From: Antilocapra americana
Taxonomy: Eukaryota > Chordata > Mammalia > Artiodactyla > Antilocapridae
NCBI GenBank assembly: GCA_007570785.1
Contig: ML660777.1
Span: 8,263,166 to 8,327,165, forward strand
Length of the DNA stretch: 64,000 nucleotides
Reading direction: 5' to 3'
Of the stretch, positions 20,667 through 32,486 are shown in pieces. Made by a program: the position numbers and the translations under genes. Below the pieces are notes generated by a model, which was not told the DNA's origin, did no database searches, and worked only from the letters and a program-made list of their open reading frames with translations. The stretch's first letter is position 1. Each line of letters starts with the position of its first letter.

Positions 20667-22064
20667 TGGAAAATTCAGCAGTGGCAACAGGACTGGAAAA
20701 GGTCAGTTTTCACTCCAATCCCAAAAAACGCAGTCCCAAAGAAAGTTCAAACTGCTGTACAATTGCACTCATCTCACACGCTCGTAAAGTGATGCTCAAA
20801 ATTCTCCAAGCAAGGCTGCAATAGTATGTGAACTGTGAACTTCCAGATGTTCAAGCTGGATTTAGAAAAGGCATAGGAACCAGAGATAAATTGCAAGCAT
20901 CTTCTGGATCGTTGAAAAAGCAAGAGAGTTCCAGAAAAACACCTACTTTTGCTTTATTGACTATGTCAAAAGCTTTGACTGTGTGAATCACAACAGACTG
21001 GAAAATTCTTAAAGAGATAGGAATATCAGACCACCTAACCAGCCTCTTGAGAAATATGTATTCAGGTTAAGAAGCAAGAGTTAGAACTGGACACAGAACA
21101 ACAGACTGGTTCCAAATCAGGAAAGGAGTACTTGTTCCAAATCAGGAAAGTCAAGTCTGTATATTGTCACCCTGCTAAATTAACTTATATGCAGAGTATA
21201 TCATTAGAAATGCTGGGCTGGATGAAGCACAAGCTAGAATCAAGAATGCAGGGAGAAATATCAATAACCTCAGATACGCAGATGACACCACCCTTATGGC
21301 AGAAAGTGAAGAGGAACTAAAGAGCCTCTTGATGAAAGTGAAAGAGGAGAGTGAAAAAGTTGGCTTAAAGCTCAACATTCAGAAAACTAAGATCATGGCA
21401 TCCAGTCCCATCACTTCATGGCAAATAGATGGAGACACAGTAGAAACAGTGACAGACTTAATTTTGGGGGGATCCAAAATCAATGCAGATGGTGACTGCA
21501 GCCATGAAATAAAAAGATGCTTACTCCTTGGAAGAAAAGTTATGACCAACCTAGACAGCATATTAAAACACAGAGACATTACTTTGCCAACAAAGGTCAA
21601 TCTAGTCAAAGCTATAGGTTTTCCAGTAGTCATGTATGGATGTGAGAGTTGGACTATAAAAAAAGCTGAGTGCCAAAGACTTGATGCTTTTGAACTGTGG
21701 TGTTGGAGAAGACTCTTGAGGGTCCCTTGGACTGCAAAAAGATCCAATTGGTCCATCCTAAAGGAGATCAGTCCTGAGTGTTCATTGGAAGGACTGATGT
21801 TGATGTTGATGCTGAAACTCCAATATTTTGACCACTTGATGCAAAGAGCTGATTCTTTTGAAAAGACCTTGATGCTGGGAAAGATTGAAGGTGAGAGGAG
21901 AAGAGGATGACAGAGGATGAGGTGGTTGGAAGGCATCACTGACTCATTGGGCATGAGTTTGAGTAAACTCCAGGAGTTGGTGATGGACAGGGAGGCCTGG
22001 AGTGCTGCAGTCTATGGAGCTGCAAAGAGTTGGACACGACTGAGTGACTGAACTGAACTGAACT
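20667..22064 (+). mobile_element. BovB LINE copy 4, sense, 1.4 kb
   Basis: It begins at 'aattcagcagtggcaacaggactgg' and ends in 'gactgaactgaactgaac'. The YADD box is intact at about 21273-21285, but upstream frames are broken by several indels. A 25-bp tandem duplication near 21109-21150 adds to the disruption. A small repeated hexamer near 21795-21815 lengthens the C-terminal frame by two codons without breaking it. No clear target-site duplication was seen. Confidence 0.93.
21296..21910 (+). pseudogene. BovB ORF remnant, C-terminal part
   Basis: A 204-codon frame following the YADD box, with '[18 protein letters not shown]', '[11 protein letters not shown]', '[15 protein letters not shown]' and '[18 protein letters not shown]'. 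It contains a 'LMLMLMLKLQYF' stretch caused by a local hexamer expansion and ends at a premature TGA after 'GERRRG'. Non-functional. Confidence 0.85.
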
Positions 22065-23714
22065 TAATTAAATCCCTCCATATATCTAATAATGCTTTAT
22101 GATAATGCAACTCCAGCAAGCTTCACTTTGTTGATGCTTTCAAAATGTATATATTTCCATTTATTTTATTTTCCATCTTTTTATTTAGCCTTAAATTTAG
22201 TGTGTTCTTATAAATAACGTATTAAAAATTAAGCACTTAGTATGATAGTATTCTTTTGATGCCTTTAGTTCATTTACATTTAATGAAAACACTGATTTCT
22301 TAGGTTTAAAGATTCTATTTGCCTATACTTTCATGCCTCAATTTTCCTGTCAATTTGAGTTTTTCTTATACATTTCTTGCCTTATTATTTTAGAGATTTA
22401 TTTGACCGGCCCCCTGGAGTTATTACATCTCCTGGAGTTTAAATTATTACTTTGCATATTCATTTCTTAGAAATACAAAAGTGTTAGAACATATTAACTC
22501 CTTTTATACACCCCTACAACCTATGTGCTATTTTGCTGCATAATTTCATTTTAGATGTATTGACACCTTCTAAGCTGCAGAACACATTATTGTTATTTTG
22601 TAAGACAATATTCAATCATATTTATTCAACAGACATTCTTTTCTCCAATACTGATTATTTCTTGAGTCTTCAGGCTTCATTTGGGAATCATCCTCCTTCA
22701 GCATGAGAAACTATTCTGAGTAATTCTAAGGGCAGCCTGCTGCTTGTAACAAATTTTCTCTTTTGTTTGTCTGAAAATGCCTTAAGTATTACCTTATTTT
22801 TGAAAGGATATTTTCTTTTCTTTTTTTTTTTTGAAAGGATATTTTCATCAAAGATAGTATCTTAGGAAGTCATTTATAGTTTTCACCACTTGAAAAATAT
22901 CATTTTATTTTATTTCCACTGTTTCTATTAAGAGGTCAGTTATCTGTTTTATTATTCTTGTTCCTTTGCCTTTTTATTCTACATCTTCAGTATCTTTCCT
23001 TGACTTTGGTATTCAGCACATTTATTGTAGTGTACCTAAGTATAATTTCCTTTGTATTTATTCTTTATGAGACTCATAGCAATTCTCAAATCAGCGGCTT
23101 GATGAATAGTTATCAGCTATTACGTATTCAAATATTGTTCCTGCCACATTATCTATGGTTTCTCGTTCATGGATTCCAATAATATTTTCCTTTTTTTAGA
23201 TCTTATTGTACTCTCTTTTAAAGTTTCATTCATTTTGCTCTTTTGTACTTTGCTTTTCAAATTTTATCTTACCTAAGTTCACCAATTTTTTTCAATTGTG
23301 TTGAATATAAATATACATTTCAGTTCACCAATTTTTTAGTTGATTATAGTTTTTTCTGCTGTGATGAGTATGTTATTCATCCTTAATATAAAACATTAAT
23401 TTCACATATTGTTATTTCAGTATAGTAACTGCAATTCAGATTTTTTAAAACAGTTTTTAAAAAAATAGTTTTGATGTTTCTGCTCAAAGACTCAATCATG
23501 TATTTTAATTCTTTGAAAACATGATCATAGTCATTAAAAGCCCTTATATGATAACTTAATTACCTATATCCACTAGTGGTGGCCCAAGTTTATGTTTTGA
23601 TTGTTTATTAGCTTTCTTTTTCCAAATGTCACTTAAGTTGATTGTTTTGGTCAGTGTATGGCTGGTTATTTTTAATTTAATATTAGAAATTATACATGAA
23701 AATCTTACACAAAT
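22065..23714 (-). mobile_element. Old L1 (L1M/HAL1-like) domain, antisense
   Basis: The order of T-rich blocks follows the antisense of an old mammalian L1 3' half. It includes 'cctttagttcatttacattta' (near 22263), a 'tttttgaaaggatattttc' block (near 22797), 'atttctatta agaggtcagttat' (near 22922), 'ttgactttggtattcagca' (near 22999), 'tttgtatttattctttatgag' (near 23050) and 'attcatggattccaataat' (near 23166). The frame is lost throughout. Subfamily is uncertain. Confidence 0.6.
22800..22846 (+). repeat. 31-bp-period direct duplication with T-run
   Basis: 'ttgaaaggatattttc' is present at 22800-22815 and 22831-22846, separated by a T-run. It looks like slippage within the L1 domain. Confidence 0.85.
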
Positions 23715-24122
23715 ACTGAATTAATCAACAGAAAATGCATAATATTCCATCAGGATAATGCAAGACCACATTTTTTTGATGACTAGAAGAAATCTGTTAC
23801 AGTTTGCTGGGAGGTTCTGATTCATCCATTGTATTCATCAGACATTGCAGGTTCAGATTTTCATTTATTACAATCTTTACCAAATTATCTTAGTGGAAAA
23901 AAAATACATTTCCCTGAAAGACTATATAAGGAACCTGAAACCGTTCTTTGCTCAAAAAGGTAAAACATTTTGGGAAGATAGAATTATGAAGTTACATTAA
24001 AAATTGCAGAAGGTCATGGAACAAAACATGAAGATGTTGTCCAATAAAATTCTGGTGAAAATGAAAAAATATGTCTTTTATTTTTACTTTAAAATTGAAG
24101 GATCTCTTCAGCCAATCCAATA
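23715..24122 (+). mobile_element. Mariner DNA transposon remnant (3' half)
   Basis: Three frames together reveal a decayed mariner transposase C-terminus. 'FHQDNARPH' is encoded at about 23744-23770, and a region reading like 'HPLYSSDIAGSDFHLLQSL' lies near 23825-23880. The 3' end 'aattgaaggatctcttcagccaatccaat' corresponds to a mariner terminal inverted repeat. The 5' half and its TIR are missing. Frameshifts and stops exclude activity. Confidence 0.75.
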
Positions 24123-24289
24123 GAAATGTAAAAGTGAGACCAGGTAGAAAGCTTTACTACATCCAGGATTAAAAATGATCTAAGATGGCTATTGGTATAT
24201 GTCATGCTTTGCATCTTTTAGGTCTACTCTTTGGCTCACACTTCCTATTTTGTTTGTCAGGAAATCCTCCTGACCTTACTTTAAAATAA

Positions 24290-24729
24290 TTTCAGAGTTT
24301 TTCTACTTCTTACCACTTGGAATATTAATATCATGCTTCAAGTCTTCTGCCTCCTCTGGGCTAACAATTATCTCCTCCCAGGTCTTGCACCTCCCTTGTT
24401 TCCCTATAACTGTTTCTCAAACAGCAAACAAAACACTACTTCTAAAATATAAGAATACATCAACCTTTGCAGAAAACTCTCTGATGGTTTCCTATCTCTT
24501 TCAGATCAAAAGCCAAAGTCAGGACAATGACCTGTTTGTGGGTTCATTCCTTTCAGTTCATGGTTTTTATTTTTTGTCTCAACTCTTGTCCCTGACCTAT
24601 TCTATATGGTTATTCTTGCAATATGCCAATCATGCTTTTAACTTAGAGCTTTTACTGTCTTCTCTACCTGCTCTATCTTATCATTTCTACTTCCTCCCTT
24701 TTTCATCTTTTTTTTTTTTTTAAATTCCC
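24290..24729 (+). mobile_element. L2 LINE 3' region, part 1
   Basis: Diverged L2-like blocks appear in order, including 'ctctctgatggtttcctatctctttcagatcaaaagccaaagtca' near 24477-24520. The element continues beyond the inserted SINE at 24731-24939. Confidence 0.55.
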
Positions 24730-24730
24730 T

Positions 24731-24939
24731 GGTGGTGGTTTAGTCACTAAGTCGTGTCTGACTCTTGAGATCCTTGGACTGTGCCTGCCAGGCTCCTCTG
24801 TCCCTGGAACTCTCCAGGCAAGAGTACTAGAGTTGGTTGCCATTTCCTTCTCCAGGGGATCTTCCCAACCCGGGAATCAAACCCAGGTCTCCTGCACTGT
24901 AGGCAGATGATTTACCAACTGAGCTATGAGGGAAGCCCC
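24731..24939 (-). mobile_element. Bov-tA SINE inserted in L2, antisense
   Basis: A clear antisense Bov-tA: 'agtcactaagtcgtgtctgac' at the tail end, 'cttctccaggggatcttccc' in the middle and 'tttaccaactgagctatgagggaagcccc' at the head. Flanks 'taaattccct' and 'tttattccct' are an approximate duplication. Confidence 0.93.
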
Positions 24940-25285
24940 ATAGCTTTTATTCCCTACAACCTCATATTTTCTCTGAGGTCTGTTTGTGAATCAAACTTTT
25001 GAAGGCAGTACACACACCTCCTCACCTCACATTCTCATTCATCCCTCTTGCTCTACATTTTTCTTTGTATATTTTAGTTTCTGACATTTTCTATGCTTAT
25101 TTAAAATGTTTATGGCTTATTATCTATTCCTCCTATACAACCTTCCAAAATTTAACTTCATGAACATAGGTACTTTTGTTTTGTCCATTAATGTCTTCTA
25201 GTGTCTGAATTGAGCCCGTCATATAGAAGGCCCTCAATAACTAAAACTTACTGATTTAATGAGTGAATAAATGAATGAGTGAAGT
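24940..25285 (+). mobile_element. L2 LINE 3' end, part 2
   Basis: A characteristic L2 3' end: 'aacttcatgaacataggtac', 'gtcatatagaaggccctcaataa' and a final '(aatga)n'-like run 'gtgaataaatgaatgagtgaa'. It completes the L2 split by the SINE. Confidence 0.7.
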
Positions 25286-26439
25286 CAAGGAGATAACAGA
25301 AGTATAAAGGGACCTAATTTCTCTGTTTGAGGATGTGACATTTTATCACAGATATGAAGCCACTAAGGAGTAGATAAGGAGGCTCCAGAAGGGCCTATAA
25401 GATCTTATTGGCCAAGGTGCTAAGTAGCTGTATTCATTCAAGGAATTCAAGAGCCAGGTTTATTTGGAACTTGTACAGTGGTGTATAAAGAAGGCAGTCT
25501 TGCCAAGAAGATTAGCCTGGAAGTAATAAAGAAATCCACACTGAAGTGTTAACCTAAATAATCCATGTTGAATTTGTTTTTGTTTATGCAATCCGCCCAG
25601 TTTAATTTGATCTGAATGTAAACTCTCAATTTTCACACTTAACATAAAATAACAAAAGTCCAAATATATAGAGAAAGAGACTACATCTCTCATTTCGAAA
25701 AGTCCTAAGCATATACAGTTAATCTCTTCATATGTTTTGAAAGTTGTCATACGAGTAGTATATTCCGCATTCAAGATGAGAACTACTCTTCCTTAAATAG
25801 AAGGCAACAATAATCAAGTCCATTGTTCATGTCTAGCTCTGCCAAGTAGTATTATCAGGCCGTGGAAGGTAAAATAAGTGAAAAAGATTTTTATCAAAAT
25901 GGCTGAACCAGAAACTGAAAACAAAGAAAAGGCTCAGATTAAATGGCTGTGGGCTTTTTAGGTTCAAGCCTCTTTCAGCTATTATGTTCATTTTGTGGGC
26001 ATCTTTCCTACTCTACTGCTGTCCTTTTTTTTTTTTTTTTTTCAGTTTCTCCTTTTGCATCAATAGCCCATTCCAAGTGCAAAAGTACCACTAAGGTTAG
26101 ATTCTCACGCTGAGTACAATGGGCTATACATCGTTGGAGCATTCACTCTGAAATTTTTTCTGCTCTCAGAGGCCTTAAGTTTGGCACCTTTATTTTATAC
26201 CTGCAGGACATTTCAACAAAAAAAAAAGAATGTCTTTTTGTCCTACCAACCATTGTAATCAGACACAATGGAAAAATGACAATGGCCGCCATGACCAAAA
26301 TTCACTCATTTTTTATTTGAGCTTTAGAAGAGTGTAAGTGACTGAAAACTTATATCTGTAACTCAATTTATCTTCAATTATTCATTCCTTAATATTTATC
26401 ATTGTCCAATTAGTAAAGTCAGTTTGCCAATAGGATACA

Positions 26440-26458
26440 TATATATATATATATAAAC
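26440..26458. repeat. (TA)n microsatellite
   Basis: A short alternating TA run of about 18 bases. Confidence 0.9.
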
Positions 26459-26530
26459 ATGTACAGTTATATTCTTAGCATACAAAAATGCACAATGAGT
26501 CTATGCCTGTGCTCAAATTTCAGTTAAAAA

Positions 26531-26652
26531 TATTCTTTATATATATATAAAGAATAATAATATATATAATATAATAATATAATATATTATATAATATTAT
26601 AATAATATTATATAATAATATGATAATATATATTATTTATATATATATAATT
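26531..26652. repeat. AT-only low-complexity block with perfect 26-bp palindrome
   Basis: The segment 26531-26556 is a perfect palindrome centred in TATATA and ending in TATTC/GAATA. It is followed by nearly pure A/T sequence to 26652. This could extrude as a cruciform and is typical of slippage-prone DNA. Confidence 0.92.
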
Positions 26653-28074
26653 CACACCAAGTTTAATTATTTGTGGAGAGTTTTTCCAGCAGAAGAAATA
26701 ATTTTTGCATAATAATTTTGCCACCTGTGAAAAGCTGACTACTTTCTTATGACATTTTTCTTCACATATAAAGAATAACCCAGAAACGATAAATACAATG
26801 GCTATCATTTCAATTAAAAAGTCTTTCTGGATACTTTCTTTTATTTTGTAATAGTGTAATGTTACTGCTTATCTAAGGGAGGAGGATGAGGATAAGAAGT
26901 TAAGAGCAGTCACTTTTAAGAAAGACTTTAATCAAGAGTCATGTCTGAGCTATGATTAAGGAAGCCAAAGAAGGGTTATATAATGATTTTAAATATACCT
27001 TTACATTAAGGCAAAGCCATTAATAATGAGCAGGCCAAAAAAAAAAACAAAAACAGGAATCCAAGACACTATATAACATACAGTTGTTTTTTTTTTTTTT
27101 TGATAATCACCTTTGCATTTCTCACAGATGACCCCTAAAACTTGGGCACCTTTTCTACTCATAAGGAGTGGTAAACTACCTGACATTTAAGGGATGGATG
27201 AAAGCAAACCTTTTCCAGTTTCTGCTTGCTATTCCAACATTTGACTTCACAGGGAGATGTTTATTCACATCCTGCCTCTGTACTATATATGATACAAAAT
27301 TTCCTGTCTGGGAAAAATTTACTTCTATTACTTCTCCAAAATTCTACAGTGTCTTCAAAACTCTGATGACTTTTGGCTGTATATTTTCTTTCTAGGTATT
27401 TTTCTCACTCTTATTTCTATGATATAACAATGACCTAGCAATTTTAAAGACTGAAAGCATATAAATAATACGATGATACACTCTCAAATTTAGCTAGTAC
27501 AATACATTTTAGAAACTGAATGACATTTTCAAGGCCATGTATGCTACAAAACCATGATTTAAATGAGAGAAGCCCCTTCCCAGGAGTCATTTATAATACG
27601 TACTTTGTCAATCAGATACTTTTTCATTTTTTCCAGAACCATTATGGAAAAATATGAAGAAAGAAGAATTAGAGATTGCAGTTGAACCATTAGATATGAA
27701 TGGATGGCTTTTTAAAAGAGTACAAAGCATTGTTATTTCTAGGTTTGATTTTTTGTAATCTATTTCTGAAAAGATACCCTCTAGAGGTCAAGAAAATGGC
27801 CAAGACCATCTATGACACGAGAACACTAACTCACAGTCTTGTCAGCAACTATCTTGGGAAACAAGACACAATTTCTGCAGCAATTAGCCCAGAATAGTGA
27901 GGACTTAATGGATGACTGGCAGCTTCCCCATTTTTTGCATACCTGCCAACTCAAGACCAACCAAAGAAAGCCAAATACACTCCACAAACAACCAAATAGG
28001 ATGTCCTGCTCCCAGATTCCCTACCTGAGTCTTCTCCATCCCAACGACTTCCAATCAGAGCATACTTATGTTGA

Positions 28075-28585
28075 CTTAAAACATGCACAATGTGAGAGTT
28101 GTGAGTCAAGTTTTATTTGGGATAAAGTGAGGTCTATAGCCTGGGAGACAGCATTTCTGATAGCTCTGAAAAAACGGCTTCAAAGATGTAGGGAGGAAGG
28201 GAATAAAAATGTATGATTTTGGTGCAGGGGGAGTACATGCAATCAAGCAAATATTTTTTTCAGAAGTTTTCTGCTAGTCTCTTAAGGGTTACTGCTAGCG
28301 ATGAGGAGTGGCCATCACCATGAAGGATTTTAGTGCTTTTCTAGATATGAGGAGATATAAGAATTGGGCTTATTAAATCAACTCCTGAAAATATTTAAAT
28401 ATCTGAAGACCTGTTCTGCCAGTTTTTCCCAGAGCACAGAGTGCCTCATTTCTGCTCTTGAACTCCTTTCAAGAGTTCATGAGTTCAGGTGGTCTTTAAA
28501 GCCAGCAGCTGCAGTAGCACCTGATTTAATCCTTTTAGAAGTAGATGGCAAGTGCCTATGACAAAGTGTCAGTTTGTAGGTGACA
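28075..28585. mobile_element. Ancient LTR-like interspersed repeat, family uncertain
   Basis: The succession 'caatgtgagagttgtgagtcaagttttatttgggataaagtgaggtctatagcctgggagacagc', 'tagctctgaaaaaacggcttc' and 'tttagtgcttttctagatatgaggagat' occurs widely in mammalian genomes as an LTR-type repeat. I remember the pattern but not its family. No internal retroviral frames adjoin it. Confidence 0.4.
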
Positions 28586-30046
28586 ACTAAAGCCATCTCT
28601 TTTGTTACCATAAATCTTTTCTCTCCCCTGCCAGTCTTTGCTCCTTTGCCAAATTCAAGTAATAGTGGCTGACTCAATTGCAGTAGTGAGCTTTGAATAA
28701 CTAGCCTCTGCGTGTTCTAATTTGGGTGGTCTCCGTATATTTCTACAAGATAAAACCTCTAAGAAATGACTGTACTTAAGAGTCTAGGATCAAATTTGAA
28801 AGAATAATTTTAATGAGAGAAGCTTGCCCTATTTCCAAGTCCTGATATAATCAAAACTTCAAAGGCAAAATTTTCCTAGTTGCAATTTGAGTAAAACACC
28901 TAGCTAAGTGTTCTGTTTATATGCATGGTATATATAAATGTACCTTGGGAGGATGAGACACTGAGGTCAGACCAGTATTAAAAGAAAAAAGAAGTTTTTT
29001 AAAAAAAAAATGCTCTAGAGATTCAAATGACCTTTTTAAAAGTGTCCCAATTACAGCTAATAAACTGGAATTGAAGTGAACCAAGATAATCTTTAAGCAG
29101 AGAACAAAGGCCAATAAGAAATAGAACTCAGCCACTGAATAAATAAAGGTACCATCTCTAATGTGGCATATGTTGTTGAAACATTCAACTCCTAGAGCAA
29201 TACAAAGCAAAGAAGAAATCATTTTTAGATAAGAGGACAAATCTAATGGATCTTCTCAGAAAGCCTAAGAGCTATGTTACCACAATAGTCCAACAATAAT
29301 GGTTTCTATGTCTACAGTTCCTTTCAATAATTATTTTGCCAATACACAGTGCAAAGGAAACAAAGACTAATAACTGCTTGTCAGTATTGACAGGGCATGA
29401 CTGGCATAACAACTGGGAAGAGCTGAAGGAAGGTGGATGCCACTTCACAGCTACAGTAGAGACTAGCAGGCTGTGCTATGTTCACACCAAAGGAATGAGA
29501 AAGGAAGGCACATTTGAAGGTCAAGTTAAATGAACTGTTTATATCTTTCCAGTTAACAAAATACATTTCAAAGGCCAAAGGATTTGAGTCATTGAGGAAG
29601 TTTAAAAAGGTGCAAAATGATGCAAGAAATCACATTAAGAGTTAGAACACTGTGTGCCAGGTCCAATTATAAGTGTGTGAGAGAAAGCCTGACTGTAGAA
29701 TCTTATAAAGCAATATTGTAAGCCATAAAATATTTCACTACAGGGGAAAAAGTCCTCCATGACCCTGAAATCCCATCCCTTAATGATATAGAATATAAAT
29801 CACCCAAACAGATTTGAGTGATTAAGAAGAATTAGAAATTCTGGAATAAGAGGAAAAGACATACAAATTAATATGTTCACTTTTAAATAAAGTAGCCTTA
29901 AGAACAGATATTTAAAAATCCACAACCTTTAAACATGTATTGAATTCTTACTACATATATCTAGATGTGTAAAGACAGCCAAGAACTGAAGGGACTTATA
30001 ATCACTGAGAGTTAAGTTAGACGATCATGAGTATAAAATGTATAGT
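28586..30046. other. Unassigned sequence
   Basis: No gene or repeat recognised. The 107-codon minus-strand frame at 28917-29240 shows no known domain. Confidence 0.4.
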
Positions 30047-30620
30047 TGTGGTGACTGCAGCCATGAAATTAAAAGACACTTGATGCTTGGAAGAAAAGTT
30101 ATGACCAACCTAGACAGCATATTAAAAAGCAGAGACATTACTTTGTCACCAAAGGTCCATCTGGTCAAAGCTATGGGTTTTCCAATAGCCATGTATGGAC
30201 ATGAGAATTGGACTATAAAGAAAGCTGACTGCCAAAGAATTGATGTTTTTGAACTGTGGTGTTGGAGAAGACTCTGGAAAGTCCCTTGGACTGCAAGGAG
30301 ATTCAACAAGTCCATCCTAAAGGAGATCAGCCCTGGGTGTTCATTGGAAGAACTGATGCTAAAGCTGAAACTCCAATACTTTGGTCATCTGATTTGAAGA
30401 ACTGACTCATCAGAAAAGACCCTGGTGCTAGAAAAGATTGAAGGCAGGATGAGAAGGGGATGACAGAGGATACGATGGTTGGATGGTATCACCTACTGAA
30501 TGGACATTAGTTTGAGCAAGTTTCGAGAGTTGGTGATGGACAGGGAAGCCTGACATGCTGCACTCCATTGGGTTGCAAAGAGTGAGACATGACTGAGCAA
30601 CTGAGCTGAATGGAACTGAA
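30047..30620 (+). mobile_element. BovB LINE copy 5, sense, 5'-truncated
   Basis: Starts at 'ggtgactgcagccatgaaat', runs through the C-terminal ORF region ('[10 protein letters not shown]', '[18 protein letters not shown]') and ends in 'ctgagctgaatggaactgaac'. Stops near 30396 and later make it non-functional. No clear TSD. Confidence 0.92.
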
Positions 30621-31586
30621 CACATTAAGTGCATCTGTACTTAGTAATGGGAATAGCATTTTACCCAGCAAGACCTCACAACACAAATGCCTAGCTATAA
30701 CAAGATGGATGAAGAAAGTTGGAATACATATTAAAAGAGCCGTTTGATGCCCACATGTTTAAATGACTTCTCTAAAGATTTTAAAACAAATTTATTTTAA
30801 TATCTTCCCTTGAAAATACAGCATAAGAATTCCAGCAGTACTCTGAGTTGAAAAAATGTATATATTTCTCAGTAGACATTTATCTAGTCATGTGCTTGTA
30901 TTTACAAAAATACACAATATCTAAAATATGCAAAATAATTAATAACATTTTACTATGTCACTGTTAGGCTTGTTATACATTAACTTTGCCACTATCCACC
31001 TGCATCTCAACAGTAAATCTTGTTTGGCAGGCGTTTTTCTCCTGATTCATCCCAGTTGCAACCTACTCAAGGATAATCAGGCAATGAAAATGTTAACAAA
31101 CCTCATCTTTTAGTAAGCAAGTATAATGCTCTATAAATACATGTTTTGTTTGCATGAATTCAGCATTCCTCCAGTTCAGTCACCATCCAGATTCAGAGAC
31201 TGTAAGAGTCAAACCTTGTAGGTTTCCCTGCCTGGAGAAAAAGTCAGCAGTAAAGCAAAATGAGATTTGATACTCCAGAAAATGGTCCTTCAATGTTAAC
31301 TGAATTTTCCTTTGCTAAATATGAAATATAAACTTTTATTATTTGGTGGCCTCTCAAAACAGTATCAAAAAGGAAATCCAAAATGTGACATCATTCACCT
31401 CATACCAAGTCTTCACTTCATGGTTCATCACTGTTGAAACACAGAGTCAACCCTTCTGTAGACCACCAGCTTCTTTATGAAACAAACACAAAAACAAAGT
31501 TTATAATGCCCTCCTTTCCTTTTGTTTAAATTATTTATTTATGTTTTTCTTTATCATAAATTTTATTCAAAGACTTGCATTTATAT
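30621..31586. other. Unassigned AT-rich sequence
   Basis: No recognisable gene or repeat. Confidence 0.4.
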
Positions 31587-31789
31587 GGTGAAAGTGAAAA
31601 TGAAATTGAAGTCGCTTAGCCATGTCCGATTCTTTGCAACCCCATGGATTGTAGCCCACTGAATTTTCCAGGCAAGAGTACTGGAATGGGTTGCCATTTT
31701 CTTCTCCAGGGGATCTTCCTGACCCAGGGATCAAACCCGGGTCTCTTGCATTGCAGGCAGAGGCTTTACTTCTGAACCACCAGGGATGG
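31587..31789 (-). mobile_element. Bov-tA SINE, antisense
   Basis: The tail side reads 'gaagtcgcttagccatgtccgattctttgc'. The head side has 'gatcaaacccgggtctcttgcattgcaggcagaggctttac' followed by 'accaccaggga'. Confidence 0.92.
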
Positions 31790-31884
31790 TATACTGTCTC
31801 AAATTATGTACACAAAAGAATCAAAACCTATATTTTTCTCTCTGCCTTTCAAAAGAAAATGTCCTTTTTAGGCATAAAAAATGA

Positions 31885-32150
31885 CCCCATTGCTTCCTTC
31901 CATGATCTTCTGTAGACCCCCTCATGTAACCTCCCTCCCGCTGAGGTCCTCATCATATCCTACTGGACCTTCTGCAACTGCCTTCCAAACTAACCTTCTT
32001 GCTATCATCTCTTGTGTGCAGGTCCAACTCAACACTGCAATCTATTATTTCCTAAAAGTAACATCTGATCATGTTACTTTATGCTCAAATCTATTGTTAG
32101 CTCTTTATTATCTATAAAATAAAATCAACATTCCTTGACTTAACAAAGAA
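31885..32150 (+). mobile_element. L2 LINE fragment, part 1
   Basis: Diverged L2 blocks: 'aacatctgatcatgttac' near 32060 and 'attatctataaaataaaatcaacattccttga' near 32107. It is interrupted at 32151 by BovB copy 6 and resumes at 32487. Confidence 0.6.
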
Positions 32151-32477
32151 CCAGTTCAGTTCAGTCACTAAGTTGTGTCCAACTCTATGCAGCCCCATGG
32201 ACTGCACCATGCCAGGCTTCCCTGTCCATTACCAACTTCCAGTGCTTGCTCGAACTCATGTCCCTCAAGTTGATGATGCCATCCAACCGTCTCATTCTCT
32301 ATCATCCTCTTCTCCTCCTGCCTTCAATCTTTCCCATCATCAGGGGCTTTTCCAATGAGTCAGTTTTTCACATCAGGTGGCCAAAGTATTGGAGCTTCAG
32401 CTTCAGTGTCAGTCCTTCCAATGAATATTCAGGACTGATTTCCTTTAGGATTGACTGGTTGGATCTCCTTGCAGTCC
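32151..32477 (-). mobile_element. BovB LINE copy 6, antisense, 327 bp, with TSD
   Basis: A 5'-truncated BovB 3' end in antisense. It begins with 'ccagttcagttcagtcac' and ends at 'ctccttgcagtcc'. The 9-bp 'aacaaagaa' flanks it exactly (32142-32150 and 32478-32486). It splits an L2 element. Confidence 0.95.
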
Positions 32478-32486
32478 AACAAAGAA

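Larger units (their letters stand above)
25286..28074. other. Unassigned AT-rich sequence
   Basis: No gene recognised. It contains T-runs (26025-26041 and 27085-27101), a (TA)n run and the AT-rich palindromic block listed below. Frames up to 125 codons (27839-28216, plus strand) lack recognisable domains and extend into the LTR-like repeat at 28075, so I do not call them genes. Confidence 0.4.

Noticed and set aside
24385..24723. 112-codon plus-strand frame as a gene
   Set aside because: Coincides with L2-derived sequence and ends in a T-run (poly-Phe); no start context or known domain.
27839..28216. 125-codon plus-strand reading frame
   Set aside because: No domain, low-complexity composition, and its 3' half runs into an LTR-like repeat; no splice or promoter context.
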